The position numbers and the translations under genes are program-made. From Sipunculus nudus (taxonomy: Eukaryota; Annelida; Sipuncula; Golfingiida; Sipunculidae), in the NCBI GenBank assembly GCA_026874595.1, contig CM049318.1:60980250-61044249 (forward strand): a stretch of DNA of 64,000 nt. The letters are read 5' to 3'. Shown here piece by piece: positions 23,486 through 36,029 of this stretch. How positions within the stretch are numbered: the first letter of the stretch is position 1; every line of letters starts with the position of its first letter. The notes under the pieces were generated by a model. That model made no database searches, was not told the origin of the DNA, and was given only the letters and a program-made list of their open reading frames with translations.

Positions 23486-25394
23486 TATATATATATATGA
23501 AAAAAAAAACATTATTGTAAATCAGCGCTTCGATCCGTATTGGTAACCACCTCGTGAGGTAGTTTCGATACCGTTTCACTGGTGACGAGTATCAGCGTTT
23601 ATCGCATCCGTTGGTCAAATGCGTTGAACGGACGGCAACCATGCGGCAACACATGACACATAAAGGCTTCTAACAGGTGACGACATATACGTCGTTTTGT
23701 CCTTCCAGATCAAGATTTATGCCTGCAAGCGTATATGATATTCAGTAAAAAATATAACAAATAATTATTTTTTATTAAATTAATGTGGGATAGGACCCCC
23801 CCCCCCCCCGGTCCAAAATAATTGTCAAGGCGCCTGTGCTTAACGCTTAATTTTGCTTGCACTTTAAATGTCACTTTTTATTGCATCAAATTCATAGTTG
23901 CAATTTTTCGGTGATAGGGTAAGATGCATGCTGAGTGTTATAGATATGGGGATGTTTCCTTACAGTAATACTCCTTCGATGGACTTAAAACTCATACTTT
24001 GATCAGGGAAGTGAGGGCTTTCCCTGTTTTACGTCACCCAGAATCCCGGGTGCGTTCATCGCAAAAACCGAGCAGTGCTTAATATCTGCGATCAACGGAT
24101 CCGCTGAACGCATTTAATAATCGTTGCCGGTGGTACATGGGTCCTGTTCAACTGAAATTATAGTGTCCGATGTTGTTTAGACGAATGCGATGACCGGATG
24201 CTTTAATCGGATGTGGTAAACGCTGGTATGTGGCACGTACCAGCTTTAACTGTTTAATGCGATATCCGCTCCTTAACAGAGAACACAATAAGTGGATTGA
24301 GTACTTTGATCAGATATGGAACTGAATATTTTATTGTTGCGCAGTACACTATAGTGTACCCGAAGTAACTCAAATACGGTAGCGGTACGTTGAATTCGGT
24401 AATGGGGAAACCATATTCGTCACGTTTGTATATATATATAGGGTGAAAACGACTAGAGATATCAGTGTTAATCGTAAAAATAACAAGGTCCGATTGTGTT
24501 TGAGAGGCAAAAAGAAAACAGTTGAGCCCCCACACGTAGAAGTTTTTCACGGAGGTGCAATGATTAAATTGATGTTACGTTCTGGACTTTTATTACCTTA
24601 TGAAAGTGTGTTTCTCAGAAATGAAATCGAAGTTTATCTTTATCATGTTAATGTCAAGCTTTGTTCTGTTGCTGCATGGCTGAAAGAAAATACTGGGTCC
24701 GTGTAATTTTGTGCCTTAATGTTACTTGGACACAATAATATCACGAATTTCTCACTAAGGACAACGAACAAAAACATTTGTTTAACAGATTTTTAGTGAG
24801 TCAAAAAGAATTGAAGATAACAATATTATCTAATGTGTTAGGAGTAAGAAGATGAAAACAGGACTTTTTGAAATTATTGTTACTAAAACTAATTTCTAAA
24901 ATTAAATGCATTTGAATTATAGATGCTTGACAGACATAATTAACCGCTGAACTCCTTCATGCTGCCTTTGTAACCTGATTACTTTTCAGCCTGTACACAT
25001 CATTTCATCGAGTCATTAATCTTGGTTTACATGCACCTTGGGGACGGGGCCAGCAAGGTGACAACCTGAACCACTGGGTTATGAAACAATACCGTTAAAT
25101 AAAACAACGTAGCCCTATGGTGTATGGATACTGTCAGATATGAATTGTAAGTGATACACTGTGTTACCATTCAACTTTGTTTATTGTTGATTGCAGCCCA
25201 TACCTGGCTGATAGCCTTTTCAGATGGCGATCAGGGAAGGATACAGGGTCTCAAAAGGGATAGGGGTGGGAAGCTCATCACCCTCACATTTGTAAACAAA
25301 GTGTGCCAAGAGTGCTAAAAGTCTCCGATACAGAAAATATGGTAGAAAACGGTGCGAGACGCAGAAATCGGCGCTCTTTACCAAGCGCGTTTTG
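23486..25394. other. repeat-like region without recognised gene
   Basis: 23530-24250 carries hairpin-prone words (GCGTTGAACGGAC, CGATCAACGGATCCGC, GCGATGACCGGATGC) suggesting a decayed MITE. A run of C lies at about 23798-23809. An 87-codon plus-strand frame at 24443-24706 includes NRKNNKVRLCLRGKKKTVEP and could be a relic gene piece, but I recognise no family. Confidence 0.35.
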
Positions 25395-25808
25395 TTAGCT
25401 CAGCTGACTATAAATCAACTGAGTTATAGCGATGGTCCTTAGTCCGTCGGCTGTCCGTCCTTCTGTCCGTCCGTCGTGCCGTCTGTCCGGCCGCCCCTCT
25501 GTTAAACTGGCACGTTTTGAAACAGTTAGATCTACAAACTGAAATTCGGTATACTGTTAGATGTCCCCAAAATCTCCGACCATATCAAAAATTGGGTCAC
25601 TACGAGTTCGTTTCTTCAAGATATCAAGGAAACACCTCAATATTCCTTTAAAAACCCATTGTCACACTTCAAGACTGCATAATATCGAGACCACTGACCT
25701 GATATCATATCTAATATAACCATTCCTGTATATATTTCCTGTGTACATACCAGAAATTAGTTCAATATTGTTTAAATTATTAAAGTTATGGTTCCAAACA
25801 TAATGAAC

Positions 25809-25841
<33 letters not shown>

Positions 25842-25961
25842 GAAGATATTTGCTAACTTAACTTGAGAATTGGTTTAGCTAGAGACTTTTTTTCAAGGAT
25901 ATAACTTAATTTATTCAAGATACAATTGTATAATCAAAATTAATTCTGAATTTTGCAATTT
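25395..25961 (+). mobile_element. H2-family element, copy C (5' part)
   Basis: Begins TTAGCTCAGCTGACTATAAA with a degenerate (GTCC)n tract. It is interrupted at about 25962 by copy D and resumes at about 27504 with AAAGTTATTAGCATAAAC. The uninterrupted paralogue in copy B (around 22195-22225) shows the empty site. Confidence 0.7.
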
Positions 25962-27503
25962 TTAGCTCAACTGACTATAAGTCATCTAAGCTATAGGCGT
26001 GGTCCACTGTCCGTCGTCCGTCCGTCTGTCTGTCTGTCCGTCCGTCCGTCCGGATGACTGACTCGTTTCGACACCGTTGGACCTACGAATCTGAAATTCG
26101 GCATACAGTTAGATGTCCCAAAGATCTCCTACCAAGCTGAAAACTGGGTCTTTGCGACTTTGTTCCTTTGAGAAATAAAGGAAAACCTCAATTTTTTTAT
26201 TTAAAAAATATTTTCACACTTCAGGACTGCCTAATATCAAAACCACTCATCTGTTTTTCCTCATATTTACCATAAATATTCCTCTATATAGTTCCTATAT
26301 ACATGCCAGAAATTAGGTCAGTATTATTTAATTTAAAAAAGTTATGGGCTCAAACATAATGCATTTTGTAAAAAATCAGAAAAGATATTTAATCGCTTAA
26401 CACAAAACATGTTAAAGCTAAGGACTTAGTTCAAGTAATATAACTTTAATTAATCAAAATTAAATTATATATCCAAAATTAGATCAAATTCTTTTAAATT
26501 TTTAAAAAATTAGCAAAAATAAAAATTGGTACCTAAATTTTGCCCAACTTTGGCCACGGCATGTTTTTTTTCTGTAAGTACTGTGGATTTAATTTCACAG
26601 CATGTGCACATAAGGATTTAATCTGTTAAAATCTGAAATTTGAAAATAAAAGATGCAAAATTAGGCTAATTATTGAATTTCTTTTGGGGGCTCTGGTTGT
26701 ATTCGCTTAGCTTGATCAGGCTGTCTGCAGTTAATACCATACCATAGGGAGCTTTTTTCTCTTGCAACCCCCCCCCCCCCCCCCCCATTCTGTTGACAGA
26801 CCTGTACTATGAACTAGATGAATCATAATTTCATAATAATCATTTTTTTCAGCAACGAGCAGTAACAACGGAGACCCCTCCCCCCACCCACCCCTTCAAT
26901 ACACAGGACTAATAAACAAGATGAATCTTATAATTTTAATGTTAAATAAATTCTTTTTGATGAGACTTGGACAATTTTGATTATTTTAAAGAAAAAAACT
27001 TCAGGAATTTAACCCTAATATTCAAATGTGATAAAATATTAAGATCTAATGTAAGTGCCAACTGACAAGATTTAAGAAGATATAAATACTTAGTAGCATT
27101 TCATTCATATCTCTTAAAGTTGGCGGGGCCTAGGTGTGAATAACACTGTTAACTTAGTATTAAAATTAGGAACATTGGTCAAACTTTGTGGGATAAATTT
27201 TTAACTCATACGGCCATATATTTAACGTTTAAATTTTAATTACCTTCTCACATTATTTGTTTATGAAATATTGCTTTTATATAACACTTACCGTAGGCCT
27301 ATTTGTTCGCTTGATGCATCACTAAATGGTTTAGCTCATGTCCATTATTCTATAATTTAAAGAGTTTCATTTTAGCAGGGCCATTTTCTCATAGCTTTTC
27401 TAATGATAATATACATGAAAAACCAAAAGAAATAAAAATATTTTGCAGTTACTAATATTTTCCAAAATTCAGCTGAGCGATGTGAGCCATGGGTCACTTG
27501 TTT
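25962..27503 (+). mobile_element. H2-family element, copy D, nested inside copy C
   Basis: Runs from TTAGCTCAACTGACTATAAG to CAGCTGAGCGATGTGAGCC, ATGGGTCACTTGTTT. The 3' palindrome GTGAGCCATGGGTCAC is perfect except for one base. Flanks join to give an intact copy-C reading, so the boundaries are fixed to within a few T residues, with no clear target duplication. About 1.54 kb. A run of C at about 26768-26786 is internal. Confidence 0.8.
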
Positions 27504-27821
27504 AAAGTTATTAGCATAAACATAAATCAGCACCTAAAATTTTGCCCAACTTTGGCCATGTCATGATTTTCCCCTGTCAATACTCTTGATTTAATTTTCA
27601 CAGCATATACACATAAGTAATTAATCTGTTAAATTCTGAAATTTGAGATTAGCTCAGAAATTAGGCTAGATTCTTAAAGTTTCTTTAAAGGCCCTATTGT
27701 ATTCATTTATATCTCGAGGCCGCCCACTTCTGGTCAATACAGCCCTGCCTGGGTAACCTTATTAGTGATGCAACGCTGGTCCAGCACCCCCTCCTGTCAC
27801 AGGTGTACAGTTATTCTCATG

Positions 27822-27852
<31 letters not shown>

Positions 27853-28796
27853 AAGTGTATTGAAAAAAAAATTGTTATTGTTGGAACTTAATTTTAATTC
27901 TTTTAAATCTTTAATTGTCAAGCTTTTTCCATTCCATGTCTGCGGGCTGTGTCTCCGCTGGTCACGTTCACAGAATTTTATCCGGCTTTGCTTTACCAGG
28001 GATTCTCACAGCGACGCCGCGCAGAAAACTACAAACACGTGCCCTGAGCGGACACTTCTACCAGCAGTCTACTTTAATATGAGGTATGTTTCAAATTAAC
28101 TCCTCTACTGCTACCAAAATAAAATGCCTGTATTTCTGCATTTCACAGTCTGTACGGAATTCTAGTTTTATGAAACGTTTCTATGAATAAGTGGTTTCCT
28201 CATTCCTATCGTCACGTTATCCCATTGAACTACACATATGATATTTTATTTATCTGGTTCAATTAAAAAATCTCCATGGAAACCTGAAATTTGGTCTCTG
28301 TTGCCCATTTACTCTGAGCTATGGGGCTCAGAAGTCCCCCCCCCAAATAATTAAAAATTGATACAAAAGCTCTAGTATCTGAACAACTAACACACTGATC
28401 AACTTATTTCTTTGCATGCATATTCATCATGGACTGTTTCATCAGTTCCTGCAGACTGGTGGTGCCACCTGGATTACAATAAAATTTACGCAATTTTCTC
28501 TATTTTTGTGACCTTCAAAGACGCAGTCATCCATTGACAGGTTAAAAATTGTAACTATTCAACCTAGAATCTTCTAATTTAACACCCAGAGAGGTCCAGG
28601 CCATGAAAAATATCCTGGGAAACCTGAAATTAGGTCTCTGTTACCCATATCCTTGTAGGTACCCCTCAGTATAATTAAAATTTGATACAAAACCTCCAGT
28701 TTCTAAACTGATGCATTGATCAACATGATTCTTTGCATGCATATTCCTCATGGTGTTTTTCATCAGTTCCTGCAGACTGTTGGCCCCACCTGGATT
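27504..28796 (+). other. continuation of copy C and an older tandem-repeat element
   Basis: 27504-27740 continues copy C. A C-run with (CA)n lies at about 27820-27850. 27840-28090 is a GC-richer block ending ATATGAG before GTATGT, which could be a non-coding exon but is unsupported otherwise. 28270-28796 holds two diverged ~300-bp repeats (CATCAGTTCCTGCAGACT, GGAAACCTGAAATT), a third partial copy of which lies at 34060-34200 on the other side of copy E. Confidence 0.5.
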
Positions 28797-31700
28797 TTTA
28801 GCTCAGCTGACTATAAGTCATCTGAGCATCTGAGCTATAGTCGTGGTCCTTTGTCCTTTGTCCGTCCGTCTGTCCGTCCGTCCGTCCGTCCGTAGATGTG
28901 GCACGTTTTGAAACCGTAAGACCTAGGAATCCAAAATTCGGCATAATGTTAGATGTCCCAAAGCCGAATACTGGGTCTTTGCGACTTCGTTCCTTCGAGA
29001 AATTAAGGAAAAACCTCAATTTTTTTATTAAAACCAATTTTCACACTTCAGGACTGCATAATATCAAAACCACTCATCTGTTTTTCCTCATATTGACCAT
29101 AAATATTCCTCTATACAGTTTCTATGTACATGCCAGAAATTATGTCTGTATTATTTAATTTAAAAAAGTTATGGGCCCTTACATAATGCATTTTGTAAAA
29201 AATCAGGAAAGATATTTGATCACTTAACACAAAACATGTTAAAGCTATGGACTTTTTTTCCAGTTATATAACTTTAATTAATCAAAATTAAATTGTATAC
29301 CCAAAATTAGATCAAAATCTTTTACATTTTTTAAAATATTAACAAAAATAAAAAACTGGTACCTTAAATTTTGCCCAACTTTGACCATGGCACGTTTTTT
29401 CCTGTAAGTACTGTGGATTTAATTTTCACAGCATGTTTTTGTTAGCATTTTGCCTGTTAACACAAAAAATTTGAAACTAGTTGATCAAAAACTGTAGATT
29501 TTATTCAAGTTTTCAAGCACCATGTAACATATTGTTTACATCAAGCTAGTGTCATGCAGTTTGCAAGAGCTCAGCTCTCCAGCTTCAGCTCTCAGTTCCT
29601 AAAATTTGGCATACAATTAGATCAAAATTAGTCTCAAAATCCCCTACCATGCCAAGAATTTGGTCATTAGGACTTAATACCTTCGAGATATTAACGAAAA
29701 ACTTCATTTTTCCATTAAAAACCCATTGTTACATTTCAAGACTGCCTAATATCAAAACCACTGATCTGACTTTAATCATATATAATATACATATTTTTCT
29801 ATACATTCTCTATGCAAATGCTAGAAATGATGTCAGTATTGCCTAATTGTTTTAAGTTATGGGCCAAAACATAATGCACTTTGTAAAAAATCAAGAAATA
29901 CATTTACTCCCTTAACAAGAGGATTGCTGAAGCTAGAGATTTTTTGTCAGGGATGTAACATTATTTAATCAAGATTCAATTGAATACCCAAAATTAGTTC
30001 TGAATTTTTCAAATTTTATAAGTTATTAGTATAAATATAAAATTAGTACCTTAAATTTTGCCCATCTTTGACCATGGCACGTTTGTTTCCTCTGAGCACT
30101 GTTGATATAATTTTATATCATGCACACATAAGGATTTCAGCTTTTTAGTTTAGAAAGCTGAAAGAAATTGGCCAAAAATTGTAGCTTTTATTAATGTTTC
30201 TATGAGACCATGTCAGACCTTGGCTCGCTCTAGCCCCTCTTGAGTCACCTGTATGTTGACCTTGTTGAACTTTCAGCAAATTATGCATGCTTGAGGCGAG
30301 GCCTACACTGGGGGCAGCCAGGCAGCTTATGGCCAGCCACAGTTGATCCAGGTGTCCAACCCAACTCATCTAGTAGTTTTAACCAACAATATAACAATAA
30401 ACAATAAATTAATAAATTTTTATTGATTTTTAATAACAAATTAAAGAAAAATAGAAAAGGAATTTGTTAGTTGATAATAACAGGAAATTAACTTGAGTTA
30501 CTGATGATATAAGAATCTTGTATCGATGGATAGAATGTCACGTATTCCAAATAACACCATGCAGTCACCTATGGTATTTTTCAGTTCAATTTTAATGATA
30601 AAAAAGTAAATCATATTATTCATTACTAATCATTAGTGATCATATGAAGGAAATTAATGATAGACAAAGATGCAGTTGATAATATTAATCTAGATTCCTA
30701 CTGTGTCTAGTGTGTACATTAATGTGAAATTAGTCCAAAATGAATATATTACATTTATTTTTTTAATATAAATAAAAGCCATAAAACCAGGTACTTATGA
30801 TCATTATTTAAATGTGTGAATTTTGTATATTCTGGATTCTCAACATCATTGTTTGGTGAAAACTGAATAAATACCAGACATGGTGCGAATACTTTGCTAC
30901 TGTATTTAAATACAAATATGAATATGTACTCCATGATAAAATTTCTTTCATAAGAATGGGAATTCAGGTAAAAATGAAAGTATATGAATATCAGTGCAAA
31001 TACTTTCAAAATGTATTCATTGATGCATTCATGAATATATTCTTTAATATTATTTTAATAATCATTTCAGTTATATTTCATTTTAAAAAATCATAAGATT
31101 CTCTTAGACTTATTATTGTATCCCCAGACAAAGTCGGGGGATACTATGTTTTCATACCGGTCCCGCCGCCCCCGCCCCCGCCGCATATAAATCATGTTGG
31201 CGCGATAACCCAAAAAATATTTCACGGAACTTTACCAAACTTGGTATATGTATAGATATGGGTAAGAGGACGACGCCTATTTAAAATGAGGTCATGACCT
31301 TTACTAGAAGAGTGTCCTTGACCTTGAATAGGTCCAATTTTGGGGGAAATCACACAAATTCTTTAATATCTCAAAAAATCTTGCATAGATTGATCCCAAA
31401 ATCAAGTTGATGGAAGATCATGGATAGGGTTGTCATGTTCCAGAAACTGGTGGCGCCACCTATTATTCTTTACTTGTTTTGGTGCCGTTTAATACCCCCA
31501 AAATTGCCACCTTACAGTACTGTGAGCATTATAAGTAAAAAACTAATGGACAGATTTCTTTAATATTATGCATATACATAGGTATGGGTTATAGGATGAT
31601 GTTTATTTAAATTGGGGTCATGACCTTTCCTATGATAGTGGCCTTGACCTTGAATATTGCCATATATGGTGAAAATCACACACCTCTTATGATATCTTCA

Positions 31701-34050
31701 GTATTGATAGCCATATGGATTTCAAACATGACTCATGTATGGCCCACCACTAAAGTAAGAACCCTATAAGTTCTAGGGTCATGAGGTCAAAGATCAAGGT
31801 CACCGGACTGGCATTTTAAAAGATACTGTGGATGCATTTTAAGCCAAACTTTCATCCCAGGTCTTCCATCTTGAATATATAGCTCACTTGCCAGTAGTGG
31901 ATGATCCATATAAATTTTGGGGTCACAAGGTCAAAGGTCAAGGCCACAGGAGCTATCTGTCCAAAAATTAGTTTCTGGATGATAATTCCTGCTTTTATTG
32001 ATGTATTGATTTCAAATTTGACTTATATATGTCCCATTGAAAAAGCAAGACTCCAGTTGATTTTGGGGTCATGAGGTCAAAGGTCAAGGTCACAGGACAG
32101 CTTTAAAAAGATTGTGGATGCATTTTCAGCCAAACATTTCATCTCACACCTTTCATCTTGCACATATAAGTCATTTTCAATAGAGGAAGACCCCTATCAA
32201 TTTTGAGGTCACAAGGTCAAAGGTGAAGGTCACAGGAGCCATCTGTCCAAAAATTAGTTCCTGGATGATAATTCCTGCTTTTATTGATGTATGGATTTCA
32301 AACTTGACTTGTATATGTCCCATTGGAAAAGCAAGACCCAAATTTATTTTGGGGTCATGAGGTCAAAGGTCAAGGTCACAGGACACATCTTTAAAAATAT
32401 GTGGATGCATTTTCAGCCAAACATTTCATCTCAGATCTTTCATCTTGCACATATAGTACACCTGCCAAGAGAGGAAGAACCCTATCATTTTTGAGGTCAC
32501 AAGGTCAAAGGTGAAGGTCACAGGAGCTATCTGTCCAAAAATTAGTTTCTGGATGATAATTCCTGCTTTTATTGATGTATGGATTTCAAACTTGACTTGT
32601 ATATGTCCCATTGGAAAAGCAAGACCAAAATTGATTTTGGGGTCATGAGGTCAAAGGTCAAGGTCACAGGACACATCTTTAAAAAGATGTGGATGCATTT
32701 TCAGCCAAACATTTCATCTCAGATCTTTCATCTTGCACATATAGTTCACCTGCCAAAAGAGGAAGAACCCTATCAATTTTCAGGTCACAAGGTCAAAGTT
32801 GAAGGTCACTGGAGCTATCTGTCCAAAAATCAGTTTCTGAATGATAATTCCTTCTTTTATTGATGTATGGATTTCAAACTTGACTTGTATTTGACCCACT
32901 GGTAAAGCAAGACCCGAATTGATTTTGGGGTCATGAGGTCAAAGGTCAAGGTCACAGGAAACCTCTTTACAAAGATTGTGGATGCATTTTCATCCAAACA
33001 ATTCATCTCAGATCTTTCATCTTGCACATATAGTTCACCTCCCATGAGTGGAAGACCCCTATCAATTTTGAGGTCACAAGGTCAAAGGTGAAGGTCACAG
33101 GAGCCATCTGTCCAAAAATTAGTTTCTGGATGATAATTCCTGCTTTTATTAATGTATGGATTTCAAACTTGACTTGTATATGTCTCATTGGAAAAGCAAG
33201 ACCAAAATTGATTTTGGGGTCATGAGGTCAAAGGTCAAGGTCACAGGACATCTTTAAAAAGATGTGGATGCATTTTCAGCCAAACATTTCATCTCAGATC
33301 TTTCATCTTGCACATATAGTTCTCCTGCCAAGAGAGGAAGAACACTATCAATTTTGAGGTCACAAGGTCAAAGGTGAAGGTCACAGGAGCCATCTGTCCA
33401 AAAAAATTAGTTTCTGGATGATAATTCCTGCTTTATTGATGTATAGATTTCAAACTTGACTTGCATATGTCCCATTGGAAAAGCAAGACCAAAATTGATT
33501 TTGGGGTCATGAGGTCAAAGCCAAGGTCACAGGACACATCTTTAAAAAGATCAAGGTCACAGGACCAACATCTTCAACAAGATTGTGGATTGTTAGATGG
33601 ATGAAACAATAAATATGCCAAGTGTCAGTATATGCTGCTAAAAATGGGTGTCTATTCTTAAAAAGGGGGGGGGGGGGGCTACTATGTCTGGGGATACTCT
33701 GGCACCTGCGGTGCCAAGAAATGTCTAGTTTTTAATAAAAATTATATTTGGGACAATATTTGTAATTTTTTTCAATAAATACTTAAACTCTTATATTATA
33801 TGTTTCGTTATAAGTTATATGGCCAAGTCAAAATCTGTGTGACAATAGCACTCCATTTGTTAATAAAATAAATGAAATCAATCCTCATCCCCGTCTCCAA
33901 AGGTACTATCAAAATCATACATAAGCTAAACAACAACAACTCATACAGCTTATTTTTTACCACATAAAACCAGCATGTGCCTCATTTCTAAATTATATTT
34001 TTTAATCATATATAACAGCTGAGAGCCATGACCCATAGGTCCCTTGTTTT
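28797..34050 (+). mobile_element. H2-family element, copy E, split by H1 copy 2
   Basis: 5' half 28797-31116 and 3' half 33729-34050 are together collinear with copy A, with the same 5' GCTCAGCTGACTATAAGTC, the same (GTCC)n tract and the same 3' CCCATAGGTCCCTTGTTT. The interruption is the whole H1 element at 31117-33728. The empty site in copy A is at 20057-20071 (CTCTTATTATTTTTAAT). Copy E itself is inserted in the older tandem-repeat element at 28270-34268. Confidence 0.8.
31117..33728 (+). mobile_element. H1-family Helentron-like element with satellite core, copy 2
   Basis: Complete copy: TTGTATCCCCAGACAAAG at the 5' end; GTATCCCCAGACA is mirrored by TGTCTGGGGATAC near the 3' end; the 3' hairpin TGGCACC-TGC-GGTGCCA lies 12 bases from the terminal CTAG, which is followed by T. 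The core is about 1.6 kb of tandem ~289-bp A/B dimers with AGGTCAAAGGTCAAGGTCA words. A G-run (33665-33678) precedes the 3' end. No ORF. The features match non-autonomous Helentron/HINE elements, and the satellite-core design matches bivalve pearl-type elements (family knowledge). The insertion site lacks a clear duplication. Confidence 0.85.
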
Positions 34051-35130
34051 CAATTCTTCCAACTTGACATTCAGGGAGGTCCGTAAAAAATCTCCTTGAA
34101 AACCTGAAATTACGTCTGTGTTACCCATATCCTCTGACCATATATGCTTCTGAATAAGCTGAATATGGATACCACCTACACACTTTGGCATTTGATTGAT
34201 AAAATTAAATTTCTTTTGTGAATGTCTACCTAGTCAGCTGAGCGTCAAAACACTTGGGTCACTTGTTCTTGAAAAAAATAGTTCAAGGAATAATAAAAAA
34301 TACAATGTTGTGCTGATGTAGCATTTTTAGAGAAATTAAATTCCTTTTGAAAGATAAAAGGAATTAAAATATAATTAAACCATTCAGTAGGCATTATCTG
34401 ATAATATATGATCAAAATTATGGATAAACAAAGGAGCATTGGAATTATGAATTTTGAATCCAAATGTAGAAATATTTTCATGTGACCTTCCTTCCCTCCG
34501 CCCCCTCCCCAACCCCCCCCCCCCCCCCCCAGCAGACACACGCGCCACCCACCGAATATGTCGTAATACGTATTGTTATCGTTAACTGTAATTTTCTAAT
34601 TGTGAAGCAGTTTCCGATCAAGGTACACAATATTTGTGCATTCTGAATCAAGTGTTATTTTCAGATATTTATTGTTTTGCAAAAAAAAAATTTTAAAAAA
34701 TATTTTATAAATAAATAAATATATCTGTGTACTTAATGTGATGTTGCCTGACCAGATTAACTATATTATACAACAGCTCCTCTCCACTTGCTTCCTTGTC
34801 CTTTATTTTACAGGGTTTCATATGTTCCCAGTGGGTATTTTAAACACATATTACTCTCACATAGTTAAAATACAAATAGTTTTACAAATATTCGATCATG
34901 AAAAGCTTTTCCATTTTTTTATGTAGACCAAAAGGTTCACATGAAGTATTTATCTTGCATTCATATGTATATTGTATTTGATTATCACCTAATAGCAAGG
35001 CCATTTGCCCCTAGCTTTTTAAATGCTAATATGTAACACAATAGAAAGACGAACATTCTGCTTTTGCTTAAATTTTACGAAGTTCAGCTGAGCGCCGTAA
35101 CCCACGAGTCTCTTGTTTTAAATAAGACTC
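34051..35130 (+). other. remnants of older H2-type elements (two further 3' ends)
   Basis: Two additional H2-like 3' ends are present: GTCAGCTGAGCGTC.. ..CTTGGGTCACTTGTTC ending near 34268, and TTCAGCTGAGCGCCGTAACC ending CTCTTGTTT near 35119. A C-run lies at about 34514-34530. They indicate at least two more layers of nested or truncated copies. No coding sequence. Confidence 0.55.
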
Positions 35131-35245
35131 TGTTACATGTTGCGTGGAGAATATGTTTTGGTTGGCCCTGCTGGACAGTTGCCGACCCCCTTTCTGGAAT
35201 AAATCATATTGTTACAGTGCACGAGTCTGGCAGGTTGTATGTTAC

Positions 35246-36022
35246 ATGGCGTCAGAAAATAAAAAATGGAAGTTTTCCGACCCCCAAGACCACTTTCGTT
35301 CGATGGAGACCTTGCTGGCAGCTGGGAACAGTTACGAGAAATGTTTGAACTGTATGTGACGGCATATGAAGCCCACGAGGAACCTGACAACGTCAAAATT
35401 GGTATGTTACTGCGTTAGGGCCAGAAGCCTTGACGAGTTTCAACCAGTTCGAGTGGTCTGCAGGTGAGGATAAAACAAATTACGCTCACGTTCTGGCAAA
35501 ATTTGAAACAAAACTGACCGGAGAGAAAAGGATATATTTTGATAGATACAAATTCTGGAACTACAAACGAGGAGAACAGACGCCCTTTGATGATTATCTG
35601 ACACAGTTGAAAACAGCAGTAAGTGCGAGTTTCTTGAATGTGATAAAATGATCAGAGATAAAATTGTATTCAGCATTACTGAGAGAGCACTTAAAGAGAG
35701 ACTTTTACGTGAAAAGGACTTCACACTTGTTGACATATGTAAAGCTTCAGAAATTACTCACAGAGAAATGCAGACAATGGTACCACAGTGTAATTCTCAA
35801 AGTCGACAAAGAACAGTAAATACACTACGCAGGTCCAGGCGTTGGCTTAGTGTTGGACCCAATACTAGAGTTCAAAACATAGCATCACCTCAGTCACACA
35901 GGTGTGCTCGTTTTTGCCGTTATCACGAGACAAACACACTGAGAGATTGTCCTTCATACGGCAATACTTGTAGAAAATGTTCAAGGCCAAATCACTTTGC
36001 CAGGTGTTATAAAACGCGTTAG
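35246..36022 (+). pseudogene. gypsy gag relic
   Basis: One frame reads FDGDLAGSWEQLREMFELYV, the typical start of a metazoan gypsy Gag. It is out of frame with the ATG at 35246 and is interrupted by TAG at 35416-35418. The C-terminal zinc-knuckle region (about 35900-36015) retains Cys/His residues in a CPSYGNTCRKCSRPNHFARC pattern, as in Mag-clade elements. At least two frameshifts separate the parts, so no full Gag can be made. The role in a live element would be particle assembly and RNA packaging. Confidence 0.85.
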
Positions 36023-36029
36023 TCATGAC

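Noticed and set aside
24443-24706. 87-codon plus-strand protein
   Set aside because: No motif, no splice signals that fit, lies among decayed repeats; kept only as a note.
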